In this document: piece by piece, positions 35,798 through 49,467 of the stretch | Layout of the letters: the number at the start of each line of letters is the position of its first letter | Numbering within the stretch: position 1 is the stretch's first letter | NCBI GenBank assembly: GCA_914767715.1 | Contig: OU612071.1 | Span: 25,541,681-25,605,680 of the forward strand | DNA from: Membranipora membranacea | Lineage: Eukaryota > Bryozoa > Gymnolaemata > Cheilostomatida > Membraniporidae | Length of the DNA: 64,000 nt | Reading direction: 5' to 3' | The notes under the pieces: generated by a model | The model's database searches: none | What the model was told of the DNA's origin: nothing | Seen by the model: only the letters and a program-made list of their open reading frames with translations | Translations under genes and position numbers: made by a program

Positions 35798-37604
35798 TAT
35801 CCCCTGCACACACCAGCATATTATATGATCAGATTCTAAGGTGCATTGACCCGATATGCGGATTTGTATTTTTAACAAGAATTTGATCTCAAATATGTAT
35901 TTTTTTCGCCAATTCTTGTTGGGGGTTGGATGAAATTGTTAAAATTATTGGTTTTAAATCAAATCGCTTTATTCTTCTGGAGAGAAGACTAAATACTTTT
36001 CTGCATTTAATTGATATTAAGTCACCAAAAAGGAGTGAGTACGAGCGGAGAGCAGGAAGACCCATATCTAAATCCTGCAGTAAACCTGGCGAAGTGCACA
36101 AGGGGGCCCGGAAAACAGGGAGCACTGTGCGCATTTGGAAAAATTTTAATAGAAATAGATCACAGCATTGTTTTTTCTTGTAGAAAAAGAAGAAAACATG
36201 CGTTAACTATCCCTCTAAAATGTTACACCTTAATGTTGTCATAGCAAGTTTGGGACGCTTCTTAGTTTCCATACCAAAACTGGATGGTTTGACATCACTC
36301 ACAAATTTTCCAACTGCAACATTAGGTTCAGTTACAGTTATTGTCTGATGGTCTCCTAATACGATAGAGGAGCCTGAATAATTCCTATGAATTCAGTTGA
36401 TATTTATTGATAGGGGAAGTCCTATTTCGATATTGCCTTGTCACGTGGTGACGGTTTTGTTTTCAGACTGCTTCGATATACAATTCTAGAACCCCTAGAG
36501 TGAGGGTTAACATGAAAGGCTAAAAATTGTCTTTGGAATGTTTTGAGTATTATCACATTTTTGGTATTTATATTTGCCTTAGATCCCTTTGAAGGGTGCA
36601 AAGAAGGGGCACAGGTTGACTGTTTATTATACATTTTTTACGTTTTTACTCAATCCATAACTTTGTTAGTCGTATTTTCATATTATATTTCTGTGTTCAA
36701 TAGAAATTTCACTGAGTAGAAACCTTCAACATGAAACAAATAAATAGTATGCCCATAATCTTAACAATATTTTAATTGATCAGATAATGTAGACAGAGCA
36801 TACAACCAAATTGTGTATAGATATGCTTACAAAAGCTCAGTCTTTGGTTTACAAAATTATAATTAACCAAGTATCATCTACGCCTTGTCTGCTTTAGATG
36901 GCCACCCTTATTTATCAGCATAGATTCTTTAATGCAATCAAATATGTTCAATTGTTCATGCTTGTTGGTCATCACCAATTGCATTTAGAATTGCAGGTAG
37001 TTGTCCCTTCTTTTTACAAGTGGAAACAATTCTAACATTTCAAGCTGTTGATATGGTGAAAGCAGGAAGGGTCCCTGTTCAAAGAAAATAATTGTTGTAA
37101 CTTGAATAATATTCATTGACATCTTGGAAAGGATCATGTGCGTGAATATACATAGAGTGAGTTTTTTTTTTTTTACATTCTTTGGTGGTTGCTTGATAAA
37201 AGCCAGTAAAACCATCTTACCAAAAGCCATGTGGCGGATAACATATGATGTAAACTTAATTTTGTAGAGTGATAAGGCGAATAACTGTAGTATGATAATC
37301 TCTTCAGCTCGGGCAATGATTAAATGGCTCAAAACTTTTGAGAATTGACATAGGCACCATTAATTTGTTTTGTCAAAAAAGAAGTTTATAACAAGGAGAC
37401 AATTTTGATGAAATCAACCACTCGGACTAACTTGTGCAATAAAAAACTCAAACCAAAATCAACCCGCTACCGATAAAGTCACATCTCCATTTCCAAAGCT
37501 ACTTTCTCCAGTGTTGGCTGGATGTGAACATTGTTAACGTATTTGTGTAATGTGAACGGCTCAGCCTGAAAAAAAAGGCTACGAAGGAAAACTGTGCGGT
37601 GAAA
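35798..37604. other. Interior of the 4.4-kb foldback element, no gene recognised
   Basis: Short open frames on both strands without motifs, including 36985-37332 minus. Confidence 0.4.
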
Positions 37605-37865
37605 GATTTTTGTGGTGGGAAAACAGCACTGTGGTAAATTGTCCTGTTGGGAAAAGTTGTTTGGTGGGAAAATGGCTTGTTGAGAAAATATCTAGGTGGT
37701 AAAATGGATTGGTGGGAAAACGTCCAGGTGGAAATCTAGATTGGTGGGAAAACATACAGTGGGAAATCAACCAGATGGGACAATGGCTCGGTGGGAAAAT
37801 GTCTAGGTGGGAAAACAGCAGAGCGGGATAACAGGAGGTGGGGAAATGGCTGGAAAATAGGGCGG
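37605..37865 (-). repeat. 16-bp minisatellite, core GGTGGGAAAA (right arm)
   Basis: About 15 units of 16 bp form the reverse complement of the left array at 33463-33790. Individual units have drifted, but the GTGGGAAA core is retained. Confidence 0.9.
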
Positions 37866-37893
37866 ATTCCACCAACGCACCTAACCCTCTAAC

Positions 37894-38639
37894 CATCTGG
37901 GCATTTCAAGTCTCTACGCCGCCACATTTATCTCCAAACAGACTGTTTAGATCACAGGCTATCAGTATTTTTAATAAACAACACTAAAAGTTTAATTTCT
38001 TAAAGATTTCTTTATAAATTTGAAGTCCTTGAGTTTTGTTTAATTTTGTGTCATTTGGCTAAAGGTTATGTTCCGATGTCTGGTGACCTAAGATGAACCC
38101 TTGGTCCTAATTCATAACCTTTTTCAAGATTATCGAAAACAATAACAGACAATAATAGATTAATTTATTTCAGCTTATTGTGTCAATTTGACAAATGCGT
38201 TTAACCCTTGAACTTTTCACTCAAGATCCATCAATCATAATTAGTTGACACAAACTCACTACAGTTCACGTATTAATAATGAATAATTTGTGAATAAGGA
38301 TACTTCCGATACCATGTTGTGTTGTGATCGTTGCACATTCAGAAGAAAATATGGCTGCTTCTATACACTAAGGTAATTTTCAACATGATGTGCTTTATGA
38401 TGATTGAGTATGAAAATGTCATCTGACACTAACGCCAAACTTTCACTGTATAATGCCCCTTTGTTCGGTTGCCCCCATCGAGTATTGACCAGAACCGTAA
38501 GAACACTCGCAGACTACATTTTCCATCAGACTGTCAAATATTCAATAACTTCATCCAGACAGCTTTTCAACCTATTGTCTGAAAATCTGCGGATATATTA
38601 CTACTATCTAAGAATAAAGGCGCATGTGAACCTGAAGAC
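37894..38639. other. No gene or repeat recognised
   Basis: AT-rich sequence with only short, motif-free open frames. Confidence 0.4.
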
Positions 38640-39140
38640 TTAAGCAGAAGTAACCAAATACATCACTGATCATACCAAGTAAGCATACAAAGCTACTAGA
38701 CTGACCGACAATGCCCTCATAACCCCACTAGACAACGTCACAGAGCATATCGATAAAGTGGCTGTGAACTATGTCAGAGATTGTTCATCGATTTCAGCAG
38801 TGCATTCAATACAATATATACCAAGCTAGTCTAATCTGATAAAACAATATTATACTGGATATACAACTTATCCATGCTCTCTCAACGAGTCAAAGCTCAT
38901 GGTGAAACATTGCAAATCCCAAACAATTGATTTTTGTCAACTCCCTCTCCATCAAAGACTTGGAAACTAAAGAAGCTGTCTTTAGCAACAAGCTATGTAA
39001 ACCAGTGCCTCCAACAATCACCTCCCAATTACCACAAACACAAATACTGTGGCACAACTATCCATAAAGCTAAACTGTCGCAATTGCCATTATTTGTGAA
39101 GCCAAGCAGAGACATTGTATCACCAAGCAGCTAGCCAAGT
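38640..39140 (+). pseudogene. LINE reverse transcriptase remnant
   Basis: With frameshifts and stops it encodes FIDFSSAFNTIYTKL near 38785-38835, matching the D-F-x-x-A-F-(D/N) box of non-LTR reverse transcriptases, then LYWIYNLS. HKYCGTTI near 39035 lies where KYLG is expected. The part with the catalytic YADD box is deleted. Confidence 0.6.
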
Positions 39141-40059
39141 TGAAGATCAAACCATCAATATAATTTATTACTAGCATATAATACAATATATAATATAAGG
39201 CAAACTAAAGATAAAATGCCTATGGATGATACGCTGGGTTAACTAAGTTGTAGTAAAATACCAGGGAAAAGAATTTCCGTGCAGAATTTGTACGTTTTGA
39301 CAATTATCTCTTTAGCTGCGTTTTTACACACACACACAACACACAAACCCATGCATACATACATACATGCATAAATCCAGTACCAGAAATTAAGTAGGGA
39401 TCAAGTATCAAACTCACCTGATTATGCTCTGATCGAAGATCCAGTAAACTTTGAAAGTTCACCCTGCATACAGAAGAGAGACTGATAAGGACTTTTCTGA
39501 CCGAGCTACAGCCTCGGCTACACCTGTGCTGTGGACAGACAACTATCTTCTCCAAGCAGGCTACAAAATAAAGTAGACCTACTGTAATTATGCAAACTTA
39601 CTTCTATTATGGAGTCAAAATTCTATATCACTATCACCAACGGCTAACAAGCGTTATGAATAATTGTTTATTGTCCCCCATTTCCTCTCGCAAAGTAGGA
39701 TTACACAACCTGAGATGAGGGGGCGTTCGGACCCACAAGCTGTGTAAAGCTATGGGTACCACTAAAATGATCGATGGTAGTGGCAGACATAAGCAGTATG
39801 GAATATACTTATCATGAAGGCTTCTAACTGATGGTAATCATAGATGAATATTTGAGTGTTTGACCCAATAAGTATCATCACGTGTTACAATGTTAGTAGG
39901 ATGTATATTTTATAGCGACCCTAGCAGCTAATTACCCACCCAGTCTATCCTACGCTGTGTAATATCCAGCTAGATATATAAACCAAGCTTAGGCAAAAGA
40001 AGTACAATTTTATATATGGCTAGATTAACTGCTGTCCCAGATGTCCCTGAGCATAAACA
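39141..40059. other. No gene recognised; short CA repeat
   Basis: A short CA-rich run lies near 39326-39352, followed by ATGCATACATAC-type simple repeat. The remainder has no motif. Confidence 0.4.
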
Positions 40060-40370
40060 GCTGAGGGTACGTCTGAGATGGCACCGAAATATTGTTGGGT
40101 GAAACACCTGAGATTTGAAGACTATGTGCAAAGAATAGCTGTCAGAGCAAGTCAAAGAATGTATGTTGTTAAAAAAATGTTGCATCTAAGTTCAAAGCCA
40201 TTAGCTTTCATGATGTTCAAAAGTTGTGTAGTTTCCCTCTTATGTATTTATTGTCTGCCTGTTTTGCACACGAGCATATGTACCATAGACAAGAAATTAC
40301 TTAGGAAAGTTTTTAATTTAATTCTTAAAGACAACTCCTTGATCACATCATACACAATTTTCTAGATCGA
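40060..40370 (+). pseudogene. LINE C-terminal fragment
   Basis: An open stretch at 40078-40365 resembles the region after the reverse transcriptase domain of LINE proteins: KHLRFEDYVQRIAVRASQR (helical, basic), then KSCVVSLLCIYCLPVLH where typical elements have a leucine-rich strand ending YCxPVW. It may belong to the remnant 0.9 kb upstream. Confidence 0.5.
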
Positions 40371-40385
40371 TGCCCTCAAATGCAA

Positions 40386-43300
40386 GTGAGTGCAGTGAGA
40401 GGCATTATTAGTATAGGCAGTGCAATAATCGAATCGAGGCGCCAGGGTAGAAAGGCATAATTAATGTAATGTGATGCTATACAAATCATTGCCTTGATTT
40501 ATCCGGTTCACCTGCAAAATCACTTTTTAACATGTCTAAAATTCCAATTTCTATTTAGCCTTAATAATCTCTTGGGATCTCTGGGATAATTGTTTGATCA
40601 TTGATTTAGAAATGACCTGAATAGGCAATGCAGTGAGCGTATCATTACAGTGAGTACAGTGAGAGGCATTATTAGTATATGCAGTGCAGTATTATTTACA
40701 TAGCTTATCACAACTAGAATCTAATACTGGATCATTCATTAATGATATGGCATAAATTATTGTGAGGCAACATTTAGCATTGTTTATATATTATTCATCT
40801 CTGCCAACGAGCAAAATCTGAGTTTTTAGCTTACATTCTAAAATCCCCTGAGTAGCCTGAGTTGAACCCAAAAATCTGAGTAACTCGGGCTAAACCTGAG
40901 TGGTTGAGAGCCCTGTCGAAAACAATGGGGAGTAAACTGTTCTCATGCTGAAGCCATACTAATAGATGGTAAATACATTTATATTTGCTGGTTATGTGCT
41001 GTCAGTCCAGAAAAGTTATTTCTGCAACCGCCAATGGCAAGAAAATAGAGTATAAAAGCAGAAGCATCTACAACCAATTTTATCTGTTGCTTGGAAATGG
41101 GGATATCTGACTCCCTCTTGCATACATATCAAACACAGGTGATGTCAGAGGATATTGGCTAACAATAAAGCTGCCCATTGGCAACCTCTACAGAAGGTGG
41201 CTAAACCTTGCCGGCTGGGAGGATTGATTGATGAATTAAAAAATGTAAATAAGTAAGAGCTCCACTTCATTATCCCTTACAAAAGTACCACTGACCGCCA
41301 TGGCCATCAAATTCGTCGCCACAACCTACAAGCGCTGAGACTGCATTGCGTTTACGTTTCAGGGACAGGCAATGAAATCTATGCATCTCGGAGATGGCCA
41401 GGTAATACCTGTATTTTAGTATCATGGAGCGCATACCATTTTGGAACCAGTTATATTTAGCCAATTCATATAGTTACCTTTTATCTCTCTATTATTAATC
41501 TGCCCTGTTATTTTATTATTTTTACGTTCAAAAACTGGCAAGAATTTATTCAATGACATATTTTGACCCTCTCCTGGCTTTCTTGTTCCGATCATGTATT
41601 TATGATTTTATATAAAATAAAATAACATTCTGACAAAACTCATCGCAGACCTGTTTGTTGGATGTGAGAATATAACCAAACACTTTTATCACAGGTGATT
41701 TCTATTACACTCAAAGTCAGACCATGGTGTATGTATGTACCCAGTCTTATCTGGTTGTTAGCACCAGTCGACACACTATATCAGGTTTGTATATATAGCG
41801 TATATAACGCTAATAATAAGTTCAGCTTATCAGACCACCCACTAGGCTGCATGTGACTAAAAGTCACAAGACCACACGCAGGTACTCTGGACCTTGATTA
41901 TCAATACAAAATACAAATGAGCAAAAGTTTCTATCCCAAAATGCACCTCAAGTTTAGTATCATAGACTTGATACCACCCACAGTAAAACGGCTCAGGAAA
42001 CCCTTCAATGTAGGATCTTCACAGTCAGATCTTCTTGACAAAATCAAACACACAACTAGTCAAACAATCAGTATATCATCTAAGACCTCATAGATTAGAA
42101 CAGAGTTGTTCTTGATGTTTTCTTCAGTGATTTTACCAATGTAAGAATTCATCACAAGAACCATTTTATTCAGGAACTCGAACACCATTGCAGCGTTGAC
42201 ATTCTGTTTGGAGACAGCGGCCAGCCAAACATTCTTTCTCTTTATATGGAAGAAGCCCGTCCAGGCCATGTAAGTGACCGGCGGGTGAATCGGCTGACGA
42301 GAATGGATAATCTTCACTCGGAATGCATCGACTGCATTGCGTCCGATATCATCTCTGTATACTCGAGAGATGAGGACCTCACCCTTGTGATTATTATATA
42401 AATAATCCACCAATAATTGTTACGGCTCAATGTTACTGTCAGCTCATAACATCAGTCGTCTTATCTTAATTATTCATGAATGTCAGTAGACAAGTGCCCA
42501 TGTGTGTCTCTTCAATCAAGGTCACGTTCAAGTCAGTCTCTGTCATATATAGGTCATGGTAGCTGATGGCAACTCCTTAGTATGTACAGAGAGGACAACT
42601 CCAAGATACATGTACAAAGTGCATGTATGACAACATGACAAACCTTATGATAGGACTACTCCACAGTTGTAAGCTAATTAAATCACACACAGTGAGACTG
42701 TTTCTGTCCCATTGAAAGTTTCTCAGTGAGTAATTTTCTAGTCAGCTAAGAAATAGAGTAGTTCTGCACAATCGTAATTAGTTAATTGACTGACATACGC
42801 CTCTCAAGAAATCATATCAATAATCAATGAGTGTTCTTTTGCGTTAATAATCACCAGCACTATGTGCACCTTATGATAATTGTAGCTTATTTGCTTTAAC
42901 TAACTCACAGTCACATCATCAACATATCGGTTAGTTAGTTAGGCCCACTACTTAGACTTACTACTTACCATTTAGTACATAACTATATTCTTCTAGATTT
43001 TCTCACCCTGTGTGACTTTCAGGCTTTCATTGCCGGCTTGATTTACTGCATGTATTGACATAATCGTAGCTTATTCGCTTAAACTATATTACTGGAGCAA
43101 AATTAACTTAGGCCTACTACAGTACTAGCTAGTTCGTTAGTAGTTCTTCCATTCTCCCTGGTACTACCAAACTACTTCACTTGACAAAAAAAGCTTACTA
43201 GTTGTTACTCACTCATGTTGTACAAATTGAGGGATAAAAATGGAGATATAATCTATCTTTAATTGATACTCACCCTTTAAAACACGTTATGTTTGATGTA

Positions 43301-43388
43301 AGTAGTTAAGTTTGATCTTGCATAAGCAGAAAAGAGCAACAATTAGAGAGAAATATTCACATGCTGCAGACACTCATTTCTTGTTTCT
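40386..43388 (+). repeat. Copy B of the 3-kb dispersed duplication
   Basis: Collinear with 204-3677 and nearly identical. It lacks the 453-bp MITE (empty site at 43361-43376) and is cut at 40386 within the internal direct repeat. Homology stops at 43388, a few bases after the empty site. It contains the second AP2M1 fragment. An inverted partial copy follows 650 bp later. Confidence 0.85.
42060..42417 (-). pseudogene. AP2M1: AP-2 complex subunit mu, N-terminal fragment (copy B)
   Basis: Nearly identical to the fragment at 1888-2245 and broken by the same one-base insertion and the same stop after DDIL. In addition the ancestral start codon has become ATT. Shared lesions show that both copies descend from one fragment that was already inactive. 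Confidence 0.85.
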
Positions 43389-44038
43389 CCATGAATACAT
43401 TTGATGTCCTAAAAGTTCTAATTGATAACACATCAGGTTTTATGTAAAGATCTCAATGATAACCTTAAACCTTATAATTCTGTGCTTAGACCAAATTCCG
43501 AATTGAACTAGCGAGTATTGTTTTTTGTCATTGAGAAGGCACAACTCCAACTTTTAACCTTACAAAAAATTATCAATTGAAACTCAAAATCATTGTTATT
43601 TGTTGCTATTGTATGTATAGAACAAGTAACAGCTATAGTTCTTACACGATGTAAGGCCAGCACAGAACACTCAGATTGTGGTTAGTAAATTGAATAGCTT
43701 CATCGTTCTTATCGCACAGTGCATATATAAAGGAATGTTACACGACAGACGAATTCATGACATATATCATAAATTGATTGTATACCACCAGTACGCCCAA
43801 TTTTAGGCATTGCCCAAAACGCACAAAAACCACCGAATATTGGGCCATTTGTAGACGATCCCGGAAAGCTGTTGTGAACGAGCCATTTCTCTTTAGCCCA
43901 CTTTTATTTCTCAGCTATCTGCAAGCTCCGTTTGATCCACGAGCTAGGATATACTGACAGATAAAACCGATAGGATAATTTAGAAGCGAACTTCAGGTTA
44001 TCTTGAGTGACCAGGTACTGTGTGGACCATTGTTACTG
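43389..44038. other. Spacer between copy B and the inverted partial copy
   Basis: No gene or repeat recognised. Confidence 0.4.
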
Positions 44039-44826
44039 TTTGTTTGACTAGTTGTGTGTTTGATTTTGTCAAGGAGATCTGACTGTGAAGATCCTACATT
44101 GAAGGGTTTCCTGAGCCGTTTTACTGTGGGTGGTATCAAGTCTATCATACTAAACTTGAGGTGCATTGTGGGATAGAAACTTGTGCTTATTTGTATTTGT
44201 TTATTGCAACAATTTATAATCAAGGTCCATAGTACCTGCGTGTGGTCTTGTGACTTATAGTGACATGCAGCCTAGTGGGTGGTCTGATAACCTGAACTTA
44301 TTATTAGCGTTATATTCGCTATATGAACAAACCTGATAGTGTGTCGACTGGTGCTAACGACGCAGACAGATAAGACTGGCGACATACACCATGGTCTGAC
44401 TTTGAGTGTAATAGAAATCACCTGTGATAAAAGTGCTTTGTTTTATTCCCACAGCCAACAAACAGGTCTGCGATGAGTATTGTCAGAATGCTATAGTATT
44501 TTATTTTATGTAAAATCATAGATACATGATCGGAAAAAGAAAGCCAGGAGAGGGTCAAAATATGTCATGGAATAAATTCTTGCCAGTTTTTGAACGTAAA
44601 GATGATAAAAGAACAGGGCCGATTAATAATAGAGAGATAAAAGGTAACTATATGAATTGGCTAAATATAACCGGTTCCAAAATGGTATGCGCTCCATGAT
44701 ACTAAAATACAGGTATTACCTGGCCATCTCCGAGATGCTTTGATTTCATTGGCTGTCCCTGAAACGTAAACCCTATGCAGTCTCAGAGCTTGCAGGTTGT
44801 GGTAACAAATTTGATGGCCATAGCGG
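44039..44826 (-). repeat. Inverted partial copy (C) of the duplicated segment
   Basis: The reverse complement of 1118-1892 (and of the matching part of copy B), more diverged than A and B are from each other. It begins exactly where the AP2M1 similarity ends, so this copy lacks the AP2M1 fragment. Confidence 0.8.
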
Positions 44827-44923
44827 TGATGATGGCGTTGCAAACCATGAAATCTAAAATGATCAAACAACTTAATGAAAAAGCAATCTGCATATGTTGG
44901 GCTATAGCATCGATAGTTAGATT

Positions 44924-45271
44924 GGAGGGGAGGGGAGGGGAGGGGAGGGGAGGGGAGGGGAGGGGAGGGGAGGGGAGGGGAGGGGAGGGGAGGGGAGGGG
45001 AGGGGAGGGGAGGGGAGGGGAGGGGAGGGGAGGGGAGGGGAGGGGAGGGGAGGGGAGGGGAGGGGAGGGGAGGGGAGGGGAGGGGAGGGGAGGGGAGGGG
45101 AGGGGAGGGGAGGGGAGGGGAGGGGAGGGGAGGGGAGGGGAGGGAAGGGAAGGGAAGGGAAGGGAAGGGAAGGGAAGGGAAGGGAAGGGAAGGGAAGGGA
45201 AGGGAAGGGAAGGGAAGGGAAGGGAAGGGAAGGGAAGGGAAGGGAAGGGAAGGGAAGGGAAGGGAAGGGAA
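44924..45271 (+). repeat. GGGGA then GGGAA pentanucleotide microsatellite
   Basis: About 43 perfect AGGGG units (44926-45140) pass abruptly into about 26 perfect AGGGA units (45141-45270). The G-rich strand could form G-quadruplexes. The long open frames across it are translations of the repeat. Confidence 0.95.
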
Positions 45272-46859
45272 GAATGAGTATAGGGGGGAACCATCAATGT
45301 AATCTCATGATACTTTTTCGCGGTATCTACATTTTGCCGACCAGCCGAACAGACCGAATGGCAGAACAGCAGAATATGCTAAATGACCGAACATTTAGAA
45401 AACATGTGGTAGTTGTCTTCTCTAGTTGTGATTTTATGTTAATCGGCCAATATTTCGTGAACTCTTCTAAATCATGGTTTGAGCCACAGACAGCTGCCTG
45501 TGGTTTGTTTGAGCAGGAATATGATAGTCTCAAGGATTTTTCACTTCAATTTAGAAGAACTATTTCATCATGATGATGAGCATGAGTCAACATCTGCTCC
45601 TCAACAAGTAAAGCACGGAGTTTAATATTACTTACTACTTACTCCTTGATTGATTAAATTTGCATTATTTACTAATTTCATCATTGATTGAGTTTTTGAT
45701 TGAATTGAATTAATCATTGTTGTTCTTATTTACTTCCATTTATTATTATCAATCAAGGATTTGGTTTTATCCAACCACTGCTCCCCCCCCCCTCATCAGC
45801 TCCCTACACCTTACTACTCCTGGACCCCTAGTAACTACTGGACACTACCTACACACCAGGTCCCACCATGATTGAAATACTGTCTGTCATAAATCCCTAA
45901 CAGATATTAGGCCTACCTAGTCGCTGGTGTCGCATGGACCTATCAAGTCTGAATCTGATAAGACTGTCGGATCGAGAAAGATCACGACAGTTCACTGCTG
46001 GCAGAGTTCATATGAGATTACTCTTTAATACTGAATGCAGTTTTTCGGCAGTTTGATGATTTTATTACTGAACTACACCCTGGGGCAAATGCCCCAGGCA
46101 ACTGATAAATTGCAACGCCAAGTTGTAACTGTCACACGTAACTCCCGATCGTAACTCGTAATTGTAACTCATTCTTCAAAGCAAAAACCACTGTTCTTTA
46201 TACTGACCTGTATAAATAGGTCGTAAAAATAGAAACGGTGGGATGATACATCAGTATTTTGATGGCCAACCTCCGCATTTAGATGGTAATTAAATGTGCA
46301 AAAAATTGAAGTAAATGCGGAAGAGTATAAAAATTAATCAGATTAGGACCATGGCAACCATGACAGTTCAATATAGGCGTGTCACATACAGTGTATGTGA
46401 CAAGACCATGGTGGGGATAAGGTAGTATGTCCTAAGGGTACACACTCTCTGGGCTGAAGATTATTATACATTGTTATGTTTGATTTCAGATCATACTATA
46501 ACCAGGCTTTGAAGAAGACTGTGGTCACATTCATTAGACAATTTATGTATGCTCATATTCGGTGCCGAGAGAACTAGAGAAATACAACATACCATTTTAG
46601 AACACTATGCGTTGACCTAGCAGTCTGTCCTGGTTACACTCTCAGCTGGCCCTGCAGGGCAACGAAATCATTCCACAAATTAAGTCACTACTGATGGTCA
46701 GGAGACTGGTCAACCGCATGGCCAAGGCAAACTGCCAGCTCCATAATTTGTGAAGTTCAGACAAAGTTTCTTTGGGACACCTACATTGTATGTTAGGGTA
46801 GTGGTGTTTAAGAATTTGTGATATATCCAGCAACCACATTAACATGGAATCACATTGTT
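45272..46859. other. No gene; holds a paralog of the 62-kb insertion site
   Basis: 45277-45345 is the reverse complement of the two flanks of the foldback element at 62087-62499. A short perfect palindrome (TGTCACATAC arms) lies at 46380-46402. The rest has no motif. Confidence 0.45.
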
Positions 46860-47330
46860 TTTGATAGTATATTCACCTTTTCATGCTGAAATTAGTAGAT
46901 GTAACCTGACCAAACACATTTTACAGTATTACTTACTTAGTAACATGTTTGTAACCGGCATTTTCACTTTTAGCACTAGATATTATTATAGCATCTCCGG
47001 AAACAAAGGATCATAAGTTTCATAAATCGTATTTTGTGTTTCCATTCCATAATACTGTTCTTACCAAAATTTGTAGATTTTACCAAACATATTTTAACGC
47101 ATTTCTCACTCAGGAGTCAGTATCTGTTTTGTGTAACCTGGAGATTTGCTTTTAGGAGCAGACATTATTATAGCAATCCAGGAAACAGGATCATAATATG
47201 TTAAAAAGATAATTTTTTGTCTCTCCATTCCATATACTCTTCTTACTGAAATTTGTAGATTTTATCAAAAAAATTATTTTACTGTATTCCTTACTCGTAT
47301 CTGTTTTGTGTAATCTAAAATACAGTTTAA
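46860..47330 (+). repeat. Tandem repeat, about 181-bp period, 2.6 diverged copies
   Basis: Blocks such as TTGTAGATTTTA and ATTATTATAGCA recur about 181 bp apart (46890, 47070 and 47251 for the first type). The copies differ by substitutions and indels. Confidence 0.7.
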
Positions 47331-48202
47331 AATCGGTAGCAATTTCATAGCAAGTTCAGAAATGTGTGTTAAATCCTTGATTAAAATGCTAAACCTGATG
47401 TTTGCCCACGGAGTGTTGTGCTAACCAGATTTGTAACACAAACATTCATGTATAGTTGAAGCAAGGAGTTTACTCCTTGGTTGTAGAAACTCACACCAAT
47501 GATGAACGTCTTTTTGGCTTGTCTACATACAATTATACTCTTAAAATGCGACTAATAGCATTGAACGGTATTAAGAGATCACAAAACTACCATTTGTATG
47601 ATCTTAGTGTGTCATTAGTGTTGCTCCCTCCTTGTATCTCAATTTTTTGTTGCTTCACACAGGAAAATTGGAATGAACATGCCGTTTTCCCTGCTCCATA
47701 TGACTATTTCAATTAGATGGCAGAAAGGCCAAGGGATAGGCAAAGCTGAAGAAATAGAGTTAATTTCTTTTTGTTAGTGAATTTCTCAACTTGTTTCCTT
47801 GAGAGCAGAGATTGTGGACCAAAAGGACTGGTTCACACAACCTAATAGAAATAGATATAGTTAACTTGTTTATGTAAGCTAAATTCAGCAGATGTTGTGG
47901 GGCGAAACATTTTGGGGACGAAACCACCATGGACGAAACGTTTCAATTAGAACAGTCACTAACTAGTCGTTCACTCATAGCATTGTGTTATGTAGATCAA
48001 GTTTGCTCCATTTTTCCCCCGCTGGAATTGCCCCCCCCCCCTCTACTGACACGCCGAAGGAAAAAGGGATCAAGAATATTCATGCTATCTGTTGAAATTA
48101 CCTCCCACCGCCCATGAGTAAAAACAAGCAAGAGAACACAACTTGTGTTTTGATAATCTCCCACAATGCATTTGCTTTTGTAAATATCAGTACAATTCTT
48201 GC
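47331..48202. other. No gene or repeat recognised
   Basis: Motif-free; contains a C run at about 48032-48041. Confidence 0.4.
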
Positions 48203-49467
48203 TCTCTCAGCATACTTGCCAAGTCTCCCGATTTAGGCGTGACCCTCCAGATTTTTACACCCACCTCCCACTTTTTGTAAATCTCACTATTTCCTCCAGA
48301 TTTTAGAGAAAACAGCCCAATCGCAATTTTTTGATAGTTATCCAAGCACATGTTGTTGTTGACTAGTTACTGTTAAGGTCTTTGCACACAAAATTGAAAG
48401 GAATTATCAAATTAAACAATCTTAACCAAATTTACCTGTTTTGTTAAGATTCAGCCTATTATTGTAAATGACCAATAGCATCCTCTCATAACTCACAACA
48501 CTGACTGTCATTGGTCAAAATATAAAGTAGCTAGTCAAGTGCATACATTTAGTTTTCATTTCCTTCCAGATCACACATTTTTTAGTAATAATTTTGTACT
48601 GTCTAGTTAAATTTAAGTGAAGGAAAATAGAAACCTAGCAATTCCAAAGGTAGGTCCACTACAATTTAACAAAGCTCGGACCAAACACTTTGAACCATAT
48701 TTAATGTTAGTCAAACAGGAATATAGTAACTTTGATGTAACTGAAAATGAGTCTTTTTTGTTTGGTGGTATAGTTACATCTTTGTGTCTGATAATGTCCT
48801 GTATTTATGCTGTGTGTAATGATTTAGTGTTGTGTCTCGATGGTGAGTTATATTGGGAGAATTCTTATGAGTTGGATAGTGTGAGATGTTAATAAGGAAA
48901 GAGTGAGCTGATAGAATTGCTACTTTTATTCTCGATCCCAATATCACAACTGACGATAGTTAGGGGAACATTACATTATATATGATACTAATTAGGGATG
49001 CACAGCATTAAAAGGAAACATTAACATACCAGGGAAATTAATCGCTCATTATTTTTAATTGACACAATCTACTTATGAATCAATCATGAGAGTCCGACAT
49101 TCCTCTGGTAATGAAACCTTAATTAAAATGTCAATATCCAGATATAACAACTTATCTGGATTCTCACTGTCTGTGACTGAGCACATTTTCAGATCTTGAT
49201 GATGCATGGGCACTTGTAGCCTGTCTTGACAGGCAAGGGCCCCTGGGACTTACATGCCTCTACTTTGCCAACGGGGTGTTTGATACTGGACATTGACAAT
49301 GTAAAGGCATGTATGTAAGAGTCCCAGGGGCCCATGGATTGATTGTAATTGTTTAAAGTGTATTTCACCTCAGTTTGATATTTTAGTACTAGTACAAACA
49401 TGAAATTATTTGGGGTCAAATATACCTTTTCAGCCCTTCCTAGTGGCTGGAAACGCTCTCAGAGTTT

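Larger units (their letters stand above)
33427..37893. mobile_element. 4.4-kb foldback element with 16-bp minisatellite ends
   Basis: A 16-bp array with core TTTTCCCACC at 33463-33790 is mirrored by its complement at 37605-37865. The outer flanks also correspond in inverted orientation (TTGGTGG then ATCCG on each side). The interior contains a second inverted-repeat element (34072-35797). No transposase is recognisable. The exact ends and any target duplication could not be fixed. Confidence 0.55.

Noticed and set aside
44775-45302. 175-residue Gly-Glu-Gly-Arg open frame and its antisense Pro-Ser-Leu frame
   Set aside because: Both are translations of the GGGGA/GGGAA microsatellite; any frame through a pentamer without stops stays open.
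46380-46402. Short palindrome TGTCACATAC-AGT-GTATGTGACA as a MITE
   Set aside because: Too short, with no duplication or second copy; a chance palindrome is likely.
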